From contig JAQUYR010000013.1 of assembly GCA_028691715.1 (NCBI GenBank), positions 1 through 23,053 of the forward strand: a stretch of DNA of 23,053 nt. Direction: 5' to 3'. The stretch is from Bacilli bacterium. Its GTDB lineage: Bacteria > Bacillota_I > Bacilli_A > ML615J-28 > CAG-698. The notes under the pieces are model-generated. The model was not told the DNA's origin and did not search any database. It saw only the letters and a program-made list of their open reading frames with translations. Positions 8,284-14,495 of the stretch are shown here, piece by piece. The position numbers and the translations under genes are program-made. Each line of letters starts with the position of its first letter. The stretch's first letter is position 1.

Positions 8284-9633
8284 TTATTTTTCAATTATTC
8301 TTTCAAGCAAAACAACTGTTTCAACCTCACTAGTATGAGGAAACATATCGATTAGTGTTACATCTTTAATGTTATAGTCACTAGATAGTACCTCCAAATC
8401 CCTAGCCAAAGTTGCAACATTACAAGAGACATAGACAACTCGAGGAACTTTCTTGTTCTTAATAGCGTTTAGTAATGATAACTCACAACCTTTGCGTGGT
8501 GGATCCATGACCATTACATCTACATTCACATTTTCTAGTTTAAATATCTCTTCTTCTGCTTTACCAAGGATGAAATCAATATTCTTGATATTGTTCAATT
8601 TAGCATTTTCAATAGCATTATTGACTGCTTCTTCAACAATCTCAATACCATAAACCTTATATGCTTTTTTTGCTAAGATTATACCAATGGTACCAACTCC
8701 ACAATAGGCATCGACAACAACATCTTTATCATCTATTTTAGCATAGTCCATAACCTGTTGATATAATTTCTCTGTCTGAATATGGTTAGTTTGAAAAAAA
8801 GCATTATACGATAGATTAAACTTCAATCCACAGATAACATCTGTTAAATAATCCTTACCATATAAAATGATACTCTTCTTTCCTAGAATGATATTAAATG
8901 GTTCTTTATTGATGTTTTGAATTATACTCTTAACAAAAGGATATTTCTCAACAATCATTCTTGCCAATTCATACTTTTGTTCTACGTTTTTTCCATTGGT
9001 GATAATTACTACCATATAATTATTATCATATGTTTTTCTGATCAATACATGGCGAAGGATTCCTTTGTTATCCTTTTCGTTATAGCCAGAGATTCCTAAT
9101 TCCTTAGCCATAGCTCTTATCGATTTTGTTATTTCTGTTGCTTCTATTGGTTGAATGAAGCACTTGTTTAAGCTTATTATTTTATGAGATTTTTTCTTAT
9201 AAAAGCCACAAATGATTTCCTCATTTTCAACACCAAAGGGAATTTGAACCTTGTTTCGATAGTAATATGGCTCTTCCATGCCAATAATTCTGTTTATTTT
9301 AACATCGCTTAAGTGACCAATTCTTTTAAATGTCTCATAAGCCATTTTAACTTTAAAATCTAATTGTTTTGGATAATCCAAATGCATCAAGTTACATCCG
9401 CCACATTCGCTGTATGTTGGGCAAATTGGAGCAACACGATTTTCACTGAGTTGGAGAAATTTAGTGACTACGCCATAGGCATAACTCTTTTCAACCTTTT
9501 GAATTTTTATCTGAGCAGTCTCACCAACTAACATATTCTCTACAAATACTGGAAAGCCTTCAATCTTAACAACACCAACTCCCTGATGATTTAAATCGAC
9601 ACACTCTCCCTGATACTTTTCATTAATCTTCAT
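8284..9633 (-). CDS. rlmD: 23S rRNA (uracil-C5)-methyltransferase, RlmD/RlmCD/TrmA family
   Basis: 449 residues; it transfers methyl from S-adenosylmethionine to C5 of a uridine in 23S rRNA. An N-terminal TRAM RNA-binding domain (about 3-60) is followed by iron-sulfur cysteines C71, C77, C80 and C158. The SAM fold carries DAYCGVGTIG (308-317) and the DPPRKG motif (377-382). The catalytic nucleophile is Cys404 in VSCN and the general base is Glu438 near the C-terminus. The frame could open at a GTG three codons earlier, but that GTG lies inside the AGGTG ribosome site, so ATG 9633 is the true start. The TrmA family covers several target uridines. In Bacillus a single homologue (RlmCD) modifies both U747 and U1939, so the symbol is by family and the exact target is inferred. 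It is a single-gene unit, divergent from the PadR operon. Confidence 0.92.
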   Translation of the reverse strand: MKINEKYQGECVDLNHQGVGVVKIEGFPVFVENMLVGETAQIKIQKVEKSYAYGVVTKFLQLSENRVAPICPTYSECGGCNLMHLDYPKQLDFKVKMAYETFKRIGHLSDVKINRIIGMEEPYYYRNKVQIPFGVENEEIICGFYKKKSHKIISLNKCFIQPIEATEITKSIRAMAKELGISGYNEKDNKGILRHVLIRKTYDNNYMVVIITNGKNVEQKYELARMIVEKYPFVKSIIQNINKEPFNIILGKKSIILYGKDYLTDVICGLKFNLSYNAFFQTNHIQTEKLYQQVMDYAKIDDKDVVVDAYCGVGTIGIILAKKAYKVYGIEIVEEAVNNAIENAKLNNIKNIDFILGKAEEEIFKLENVNVDVMVMDPPRKGCELSLLNAIKNKKVPRVVYVSCNVATLARDLEVLSSDYNIKDVTLIDMFPHTSEVETVVLLERIIEK

Positions 9634-9650
9634 TTTTTTCACCTGTTAAC

Positions 9651-9679
9651 ATTATATCATTTTTAATTATTATGGTAAA
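9651..9679 (-). promoter_or_regulatory. Promoter of the rRNA methyltransferase gene
   Basis: Minus strand TATAAT (9651-9656) preceded by TGA, an extended -10, with a weak TTTACC -35 (9674-9679) at 17-nt spacing. The predicted start would leave a leader of only about 12 nt, essentially just the AGGTG ribosome site. Confidence 0.7.
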
Positions 9680-9714
9680 GAATAATAATTTTTAAAATTT
9701 TTTTTCAATACTGC

Positions 9715-9743
9715 TTGACACATTATACTATGTGGTGTATTAT
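9715..9743 (+). promoter_or_regulatory. Promoter of the padR operon
   Basis: Plus strand consensus TTGACA (9715-9720), 17-nt spacer, and TATTAT (9738-9743). It is a strong sigma-A match lying 25 nt before the padR ATG, consistent with a promoter that needs repression. Confidence 0.85.
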
Positions 9744-9750
9744 ATTATGT
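9720..9750. promoter_or_regulatory. Putative PadR operator overlapping the promoter
   Basis: Imperfect inverted repeat: left arm ACATTATACTAT (9720-9731) and right arm ATTATATTATGT (9739-9750) match as reverse complements at 9 of 12 positions around a 7-nt centre. The outer ACAT...ATGT ends recall known PadR-family operators. It covers the spacer and -10 box, so binding would block RNA polymerase. Autoregulation is inferred from position and family habit. Confidence 0.5.
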
Positions 9751-9767
9751 GTATGGAGGTATTATCA

Positions 9768-10085
9768 ATGGATGTACAACTAAAACGAGGGCTTTTAGAA
9801 GTCTGTGTCTTATCTGTTCTTCAAAAAGAGGATTCCTATGGATATAAAATAGTCAAAGATGTTTCTGATGTCATCGAAATATCGGAATCAACTCTTTATC
9901 CAATCTTAAAACGCCTAGAGACTAGTAATAGTTTAGGGGTTTATGAGGTATCACATAATGGTCGCTTACGAAAATATTATTCAATAACGAGCACTGGCAG
10001 AAAAGCCATAAATGATTTTATAGGTGAATGGAAAGACGTAATGAAAGTATACAATTTTATCAAAGGAGATAACAAAGATGAGTAA
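9768..10085 (+). CDS. PadR-family transcriptional regulator
   Basis: 105 residues, the normal size for the short PadR subfamily. The winged helix spans about 5-80, with the family signature SYGYKIVKDVSD, the recognition-helix stretch SESTLYPILKRLE, and the wing NGRLRKYYSIT. A C-terminal helix serves as dimer contact. The frame is open upstream to a GTG at 9732, but that lies in the promoter. ATG 9768 has GGAGG at normal spacing and is the start. The gene overlaps the next one by 8 nt (the ATG lies within GATGAGTAA), so the two are translationally coupled. PadR proteins of this class usually repress their own operon and respond to small molecules or envelope stress. The ligand here is not evident. 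Confidence 0.93.
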   Translation: MDVQLKRGLLEVCVLSVLQKEDSYGYKIVKDVSDVIEISESTLYPILKRLETSNSLGVYEVSHNGRLRKYYSITSTGRKAINDFIGEWKDVMKVYNFIKGDNKDE

Positions 10086-10674
10086 AAAAGAATTTTTAGC
10101 ACAATTAGAAAAAGCATTGAGTAGTTTACCTAAAAACGAAGTAAATAAATCATTGCTGTATTATTCTGAAATAATTGATGATAGTATTGAAGAGGGTTTG
10201 ACTGAAGAGCAAGCAGTTGGAAGATTAGAAAAAGTCGAAGTGATTTCTCAAAGAATTTTATATGAGACACCTTTACCGGTATTAATATCCTCAAGGATGA
10301 AAAAAGAAACTAATTGGGGGAATGCCCTTTTAATAGTTTTAGGTTTTCCTTTATGGTTTCCTTTACTAATAGCTGTTGCAGCTATCTTCTTCTCATTATA
10401 TGTTTCTATATGGTCAATTTTCCTTTCGTTTTTTGCAGTCATTGTTGCTGTTGGAGCAAGTGGTATTGCTACACTGATATATGCCCCTGTAGCAATGTTT
10501 ATGCAAAATAATATGCTAGCAGGTTTTGGTTCTTTGGGAGTTAGTTTAATTCTGATATCCCTTGCCATACTTTTGATGAGGCTGTCGCTTCCTGCTACAA
10601 AAGAATTTATTAAACTTTCAGCAAAACTGACAAAAAAAATTAAATCATTACTTATTAAAAAGGCGGTAAACTAA
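10078..10674 (+). CDS. HAAS / DUF1700 domain membrane protein
   Basis: 198 residues. The N-terminal 75 or so residues form the helical HAAS domain (MSKKEFLAQLEKAL... with the acidic YYSEIIDDSIEEGLTEEQAV stretch), which is cytoplasmic. Hydrophobic helices follow at about 82-103, 105-140 and 145-167, then a basic cytoplasmic tail rich in Lys (172-198). The family is found next to PadR regulators and DUF4097 proteins in many Bacillota, and is thought to link membrane state to the regulator. No enzymatic motif is present. It overlaps padR by 8 nt and its stop directly abuts the ATG of the next gene. Role inferred from context; molecular function unknown. Confidence 0.88.
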   Translation: MSKKEFLAQLEKALSSLPKNEVNKSLLYYSEIIDDSIEEGLTEEQAVGRLEKVEVISQRILYETPLPVLISSRMKKETNWGNALLIVLGFPLWFPLLIAVAAIFFSLYVSIWSIFLSFFAVIVAVGASGIATLIYAPVAMFMQNNMLAGFGSLGVSLILISLAILLMRLSLPATKEFIKLSAKLTKKIKSLLIKKAVN

Positions 10675-11598
10675 ATGAACACAGACAAAAAAGGATTATA
10701 TTTCACATTTTTAATTTTCATCATTGGTGTCTTAATATGCATCGGTGTTTTAATCGCTTCAGAATTCGATTTTTCAAAATTTTCTACTGAACAAAACATC
10801 GAAAAAAAGGAAATAGATTTGATAATTGGTGATACTGATCAATTTGACTTTATCATTGATAATGCTTCGATAAATTTTACTGAATCACCTGACGATCAAT
10901 TACATGTTACATATTACGAAAGCAATAGAGTTAAATATGAGGTATCAACAACATCTTCAAGTATTGAAATGACACAAGTCAATAGTCTTAAATGGTATGA
11001 TTATATTGGAATTAACTTCTATGATACTTCTATAGATGTTAAAATACCAACTTCTTATACTAAAATTTTAAATATCTCGACTGATAATTGTGTCATGGAT
11101 TTTAAAGATTTGTACAATCTCGAAAGCATAATCGCTAATTCTAAAAATGCTACTGTTGATTTTGATAATGTCACTGTTCAAAAGGATATCTATTGTAAAA
11201 CTACTAATTCAACAATTGATATCAACTATGTCAATTGTATAAATTTAACCGTCATCACAACAAATTCAGAAATAGAATTAGAAAATATCAACTTAACAGG
11301 TACTCTTATATCTGAAACCTCAAGTGGTGTTGTCCATCTAGAGGATATCAATGCTGATGTTGTTAATATTAAAAACAACAATGGTACTATTAGCTTTGAT
11401 GATCTAATTTCTCCAAATATAACTCTAAAAGCTTTAAATGGCGTAATCAGTGGTAATATAATTGGTAGTAAAGTCAATTATAAGATTATCAGTTCAGCAA
11501 CAAATGGCATTAATAATCTCCCAGAATATAAAGACGATGGCACAAAATATCTAGAAGTTACAACCAGCAATGGTATGATCAATATAACTTTTAACTAA
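10675..11598 (+). CDS. DUF4097 family membrane-anchored beta-helix-like protein
   Basis: 307 residues. A single N-terminal hydrophobic helix (about 8-28) after MNTDKK looks like an uncleaved anchor, placing the rest outside. The remainder is a series of short beta-strand repeats rich in Asn, Thr, Ile and Asp (for example SGVVHLEDINADVVNIKNNN and NNGTISFDDL), typical of DUF4097/DUF4098 putative adhesins that form a right-handed beta solenoid. The ATG follows the HAAS gene stop with no gap, and AAGGCGG in the end of that gene supplies the ribosome site. It is the last gene of the PadR operon and is followed by a terminator. DUF4097 proteins occur in envelope-stress loci such as LiaG. An envelope-stress or surface role is inference. 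Confidence 0.87.
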   Translation: MNTDKKGLYFTFLIFIIGVLICIGVLIASEFDFSKFSTEQNIEKKEIDLIIGDTDQFDFIIDNASINFTESPDDQLHVTYYESNRVKYEVSTTSSSIEMTQVNSLKWYDYIGINFYDTSIDVKIPTSYTKILNISTDNCVMDFKDLYNLESIIANSKNATVDFDNVTVQKDIYCKTTNSTIDINYVNCINLTVITTNSEIELENINLTGTLISETSSGVVHLEDINADVVNIKNNNGTISFDDLISPNITLKALNGVISGNIIGSKVNYKIISSATNGINNLPEYKDDGTKYLEVTTSNGMINITFN

Positions 11599-11604
11599 AA
11601 TAAA

Positions 11605-11630
11605 AAACGGAGCACAAAAGTGTTCCGTTT
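11605..11630. terminator. Bidirectional terminator between the PadR operon and gap
   Basis: An 11-bp stem (AAACGGAGCAC / GTGTTCCGTTT, one G-U pair in the plus-strand RNA) with an AAAA loop lies between convergent genes. The plus side continues into ACTCTTTTTATTTTA and the minus side into TTTTTTATTTTA. It can serve both transcripts. Confidence 0.85.
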
Positions 11631-11642
11631 ACTCTTTTTATT

Positions 11643-12656
11643 TTATTTTAATCCCGCAACATATTTAATTGTGCGAACCATTTGTGATGTGTATGAATTC
11701 TCATTATCATACCAAGAAACAACTTTTACTAATGTTTTTCCTTCTTCTAAAGAAGTAACCTTAGTTTGTGTTGCATCAAAGATTGATCCATAAGTAGAAC
11801 CGATAACATCAGAAGAAACGATTTGATCCTCATTATAAGCATATGAAGGAGATTGTGCAGCTTTCATAGCAGCATTAACTTCATCAACTGTAACTTCCTT
11901 ATTAACAATTGCTACTAATTCAGTAACTGAACCAGTGCATACAGGGACACGTTGAGCAGATCCATCTAATTTACCAGCTAATTCAGGAATAACTAAACCA
12001 ATTGCCTTAGCAGCACCAGTAGAATTAGGAACGATATTAATTGCAGCAGCTCTTGCTCTTCTTAAATCACCTTTTCTATGTGGACCATCTAATACCATTT
12101 GGTCACCAGTATAAGCATGAATTGTTGTCATAAATCCTTTTTGAATCTTTGCAAGTTTGTTTAATGTGTCAGCCATTGGAGCTAAACAGTTAGTTGTACA
12201 TGAAGCAGCAGAAATGATTGTATCGCTAGCTTTAAGAGTTTTCTCATTAACACCATAAACGATAGTAGGTAAATCATTACCAGCTGGAGCTGAAATAATA
12301 ACTTTCTTAGCACCTGCTCTGATATGAGCTTCTGATTTTGCCTTTGAAGCAAAGAAACCAGTACATTCAAGAACTACATCTACACCTAATTCACCCCATG
12401 GTAATTCTTCTGGGTTTGGTTTAGCATAGATAGTAATTGTTTTTCCATCAACTTCAATTGCGCCTTCCTTAGCAACTACAGTGTCGCCTTTTGCATATCT
12501 TCCTTGTGATGAATCATACTTTAACAAATGAGCTAACATTTTAGCATCTGTTAAATCATTAATTGCAACTATTTCGAAACCTTCAGCACCAAACATTTGT
12601 CTGAATGCTAGACGTCCAATACGTCCAAAACCATTTATAGCTACTTTTACAGCCAT
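11643..12656 (-). CDS. gap: Glyceraldehyde-3-phosphate dehydrogenase, phosphorylating
   Basis: 337 residues, the standard length. It oxidises glyceraldehyde 3-phosphate to 1,3-bisphosphoglycerate in glycolysis. The Rossmann motif NGFGRIGR (8-15) is followed by Asp34 in AINDLTD, which favours NAD+ over NADP+. The catalytic signature SCTTNC contains Cys153 (in 152-157), with catalytic His180 in HAYTGDQ. WYDNENSY (315-322) is the conserved C-terminal NAD-contact motif. The AGGAGG ribosome site and strong promoter predict high expression. It is a single-gene unit, not in the frequent gap-pgk-tpi operon: its downstream neighbour is the convergent PadR operon. Confidence 0.98.
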   Translation of the reverse strand: MAVKVAINGFGRIGRLAFRQMFGAEGFEIVAINDLTDAKMLAHLLKYDSSQGRYAKGDTVVAKEGAIEVDGKTITIYAKPNPEELPWGELGVDVVLECTGFFASKAKSEAHIRAGAKKVIISAPAGNDLPTIVYGVNEKTLKASDTIISAASCTTNCLAPMADTLNKLAKIQKGFMTTIHAYTGDQMVLDGPHRKGDLRRARAAAINIVPNSTGAAKAIGLVIPELAGKLDGSAQRVPVCTGSVTELVAIVNKEVTVDEVNAAMKAAQSPSYAYNEDQIVSSDVIGSTYGSIFDATQTKVTSLEEGKTLVKVVSWYDNENSYTSQMVRTIKYVAGLK

Positions 12657-12696
12657 TTTAAATTCCTCCTTATGGTTTATATTTTTTCACATTTAT

Positions 12697-12725
12697 ATTT
12701 TACCACTAATTTATAGTTTTATCAA
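12697..12725 (-). promoter_or_regulatory. Promoter of gap
   Basis: Minus strand TTGATA (12720-12725), 17-nt spacer, and TAAAAT (12697-12702). The -10 is preceded by TGG, giving an extended -10. The leader would be about 35 nt and contains AGGAGG. Confidence 0.8.
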
Positions 12726-12740
12726 GAAATTTACTATATA

Positions 12741-12761
12741 AAAACGTTATCAGTTGATAAC
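12741..12761 (-). terminator. Terminator of the DUF1232-aroQ operon
   Basis: The perfect palindrome GTTATCAGTTGATAAC (12746-12761) is followed on the minus strand by GTTTTTATATA. The stem is short (about 6-7 bp), so termination may be weak. It lies 12 nt past the aroQ stop and upstream of the gap promoter. Confidence 0.65.
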
Positions 12762-12772
12762 TTCCGCCACAA

Positions 12773-13198
12773 TTATTGGTGTAAATAATCTATTGCCTCA
12801 CCATAGCTGTGAAATTTTTTACCAAAAAAACTCTTCTCACAAACATCAGTAATCACTGAATGTTTTCGGAATTCATCCCGTTTACTGATATCAGAAAGAT
12901 GAACTTCAATTGTGCGAATATTTACAGCTAATAGAGCATCCCGAATAGCATAGGAATAGTGAGTGTAAGCTCCAGGATTTATAATAATGGCATCAACTTT
13001 CATGAAGTACGCCTCCTGTATTTTATCGATAATCTGCCCTTCACCATTGTATTGAAAAATCTCTATTTGAGAATTATAGATTTCCTGATACCTTAGGATA
13101 TATTTTACGAGATCATCATATGTTTCTGTACCATAAATTTCTTTTTCTCTTATGCCTAACATGTTTAAATTGGGACCATTAATGACTAATATTCTCAT
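12773..13198 (-). CDS. aroQ: 3-dehydroquinate dehydratase, type II
   Basis: 141 residues, typical for the small dodecameric type II enzyme. It converts 3-dehydroquinate to 3-dehydroshikimate in aromatic amino acid and chorismate synthesis. Signature NGPNLNMLGIRE (7-18) with catalytic-loop Arg17 and Tyr22. The active-site stretch INPGAYTHYSYAIRDAL begins at 73. EVHLSDISKRDEFRKHSVI contains conserved His100 and the Arg for substrate carboxylate. The usual NHEG tetrapeptide reads NGEG (51-54); this position varies among functional homologues. GAGGT precedes the ATG. It lies 10 nt after the DUF1232 gene, so the two are probably one transcript. No other shikimate gene is in the window. Confidence 0.95.
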   Translation of the reverse strand: MRILVINGPNLNMLGIREKEIYGTETYDDLVKYILRYQEIYNSQIEIFQYNGEGQIIDKIQEAYFMKVDAIIINPGAYTHYSYAIRDALLAVNIRTIEVHLSDISKRDEFRKHSVITDVCEKSFFGKKFHSYGEAIDYLHQ

Positions 13199-13208
13199 AT
13201 TCTACCTC

Positions 13209-13574
13209 TTATATAAAATGTTTTACTATGAAATAAATTATTATTAACCAAATTAAGATTATGGGAATAGCAAAATACCACTTACTCGGTTTTCCATCTT
13301 TCCATATAGCATCAGCTTTAATTAAACAAGCATTATAAATGCTTCTAGGAATTAGTTTTATGGATAAAGTTAATAATAATGGTAAAATTATTAAATCATC
13401 CAAATATCCCAGTAGAGGAATAAAATCAGGAATTAAATCGACAGGTGATAAAGCATATGCTATAGTTATACCTGCAAAAATTTTTGCATACCAGGGAGTC
13501 TCAGGATTTTTCAATGCTAAGAATAAAGCAGCGGTCTTTTTTTCAATCTCAATGATTTTTTCTTTTAATTTCAT
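13209..13574 (-). CDS. DUF1232 (YkvA-like) membrane protein
   Basis: 121 residues. The family core is clear at about 40-66: YALSPVDLIPDFIPLLGYLD followed by DLIILP. A second hydrophobic helix lies at about 99-118. The N-terminal 20 residues are an amphipathic, charged helix. DUF1232 proteins are small integral membrane proteins of unknown function, common in Bacillota. The start ATG 13574 has only a modest GGGAAA site. It is the first gene of a two-gene unit with aroQ, 10 nt apart, behind a near-consensus promoter. The link with aroQ has no evident biochemical meaning. Confidence 0.88.
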   Translation of the reverse strand: MKLKEKIIEIEKKTAALFLALKNPETPWYAKIFAGITIAYALSPVDLIPDFIPLLGYLDDLIILPLLLTLSIKLIPRSIYNACLIKADAIWKDGKPSKWYFAIPIILIWLIIIYFIVKHFI

Positions 13575-13597
13575 TTTTTATTTCCCATATTTATATT

Positions 13598-13626
13598 ATT
13601 ATACTATATTATTCATCATTATACAA
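13598..13626 (-). promoter_or_regulatory. Promoter of the DUF1232-aroQ operon
   Basis: Minus strand TTGTAT (13621-13626), 17-nt spacer, and consensus TATAAT (13598-13603), 24 nt before the DUF1232 ATG. The -35 box lies directly next to the terminator of the preceding gene. Confidence 0.75.
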
Positions 13627-13629
13627 ATA

Positions 13630-13659
13630 AAAAATAGCTAAGTGACCTTAGCTATTTTT
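13630..13659 (-). terminator. Intrinsic terminator of the Bax-inhibitor-like gene
   Basis: Perfect 13-bp stem (AAAAATAGCTAAG / CTTAGCTATTTTT) with TGAC loop, starting 4 nt after the stop codon at 13664-13666. On the minus strand the stem ends in a T run. Confidence 0.88.
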
Positions 13660-13663
13660 ATAT

Positions 13664-14392
13664 CTAATTTCGTCTAGCGAATAGAATGGTCACTATCCTT
13701 AATATTTCAACATATAACCATACTAGTGTAAATACCAAACCAAATGATACATACCATTCCATTTCTTTTGGATAACCACCTTCAACAATTTGTCTGATTT
13801 GTTCTAAATCAAAAAACAAGTAAAGAGTTGCTAAAAAGACAGTTACTGCTGATATTCCTAGGCATAGACTAAAGGAATATGCTTGCCCAGTTAATGACAT
13901 TATTAACCACAACACCAACTGACTAAGCAACATTCCAATTGCAAAAATAACTAAGAATCTCGTAAACCTGGAAGTTACCTTGACAATATTTGTCAGGAAT
14001 AGGGTTACCACTACCGTAAATACCATAATGGTTGATATCAAAGCTGTAGCAACAGCTCCCTCAGCAACAGCACCATATGCCATAGAGACGAACCCTACAA
14101 CTACACCTTCTAAAATGCAATAAATAGAACCAGTTATCTTAACAGCCTTTGGTGACCAAAAAGATACTAATGCAAAAATAAAGGTAGAAAGAGCAGCAAC
14201 AGTTAATAATGTCCCATAAACTGAGGCATTAACAGAACCTAACATGATGCCACCAAATGCCCCAACAAGAACTAAAAGTAGATAAACTATTGTTTTTCTA
14301 GCTACACCACCATATGTAGCAATCTCATAATCGGCGGTTGCTTCACTATTCAATATTTTTTTAAAAACTAGATTTGAATTACGAAATCGCAT
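13664..14392 (-). CDS. Bax inhibitor-1 / YccA family membrane protein
   Basis: 242 residues with about seven hydrophobic helices (near 33-51, 57-77, 83-106, 110-133, 142-166, 174-193 and 212-237). The N-terminal NLVFKKILN...YEIATYGGVARKT pattern is typical of the bacterial BaxI_1 subgroup. FFDLEQI contains Asp195, matching the position of a conserved Asp of the pH-sensing di-aspartyl pair in YetJ. Homologues are calcium-permeable leak channels (YetJ) or bind FtsH-type proteases (YccA). Which applies here is not known. ATG 14392 has AAAGGTGAT upstream. It has its own strong promoter and is the only gene in the family with a TAG stop in this window. No clear terminator separates it from polC upstream. 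Confidence 0.88.
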   Translation of the reverse strand: MRFRNSNLVFKKILNSEATADYEIATYGGVARKTIVYLLLVLVGAFGGIMLGSVNASVYGTLLTVAALSTFIFALVSFWSPKAVKITGSIYCILEGVVVGFVSMAYGAVAEGAVATALISTIMVFTVVVTLFLTNIVKVTSRFTRFLVIFAIGMLLSQLVLWLIMSLTGQAYSFSLCLGISAVTVFLATLYLFFDLEQIRQIVEGGYPKEMEWYVSFGLVFTLVWLYVEILRIVTILFARRN

Positions 14393-14429
14393 ATAATCAC
14401 CTTTCCTATATCATAATTTAATATAATTA

Positions 14430-14458
14430 ATTATACTCTTATACTAACAAAATATCAA
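14430..14458 (-). promoter_or_regulatory. Promoter of the Bax-inhibitor-like gene
   Basis: Minus strand TTGATA (14453-14458), 17-nt spacer, and consensus TATAAT (14430-14435), 37 nt before the ATG. It sits between polC and this gene. Confidence 0.8.
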
Positions 14459-14495
14459 TTTTTATGCCTAAATGTTTATGACAAAAACAGTTATT

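Noticed and set aside
9634..9642. GTG start extending the rRNA methyltransferase by three residues
   Set aside because: The GTG is part of the AGGTG ribosome site serving ATG 9633.
9732..9767. GTG start extending PadR by 12 residues
   Set aside because: The GTG lies inside the promoter spacer, upstream of the predicted transcription start; ATG 9768 has a GGAGG site.
10248..10568. Minus-strand 106-residue open frame
   Set aside because: Lies wholly opposite the DUF1700 gene, has no ribosome site or family features, and mirrors that gene's hydrophobic codons.
13339..13641. Plus-strand 100-residue open frame
   Set aside because: Antisense to the DUF1232 gene and runs into the neighbouring promoter and terminator; no start signal.
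14393..14495. Terminator after polC
   Set aside because: Only very weak AT-rich pairing is visible (for example GTTT/AAAC around 14473-14487) and there is no stable stem with a T run, so I do not call one.
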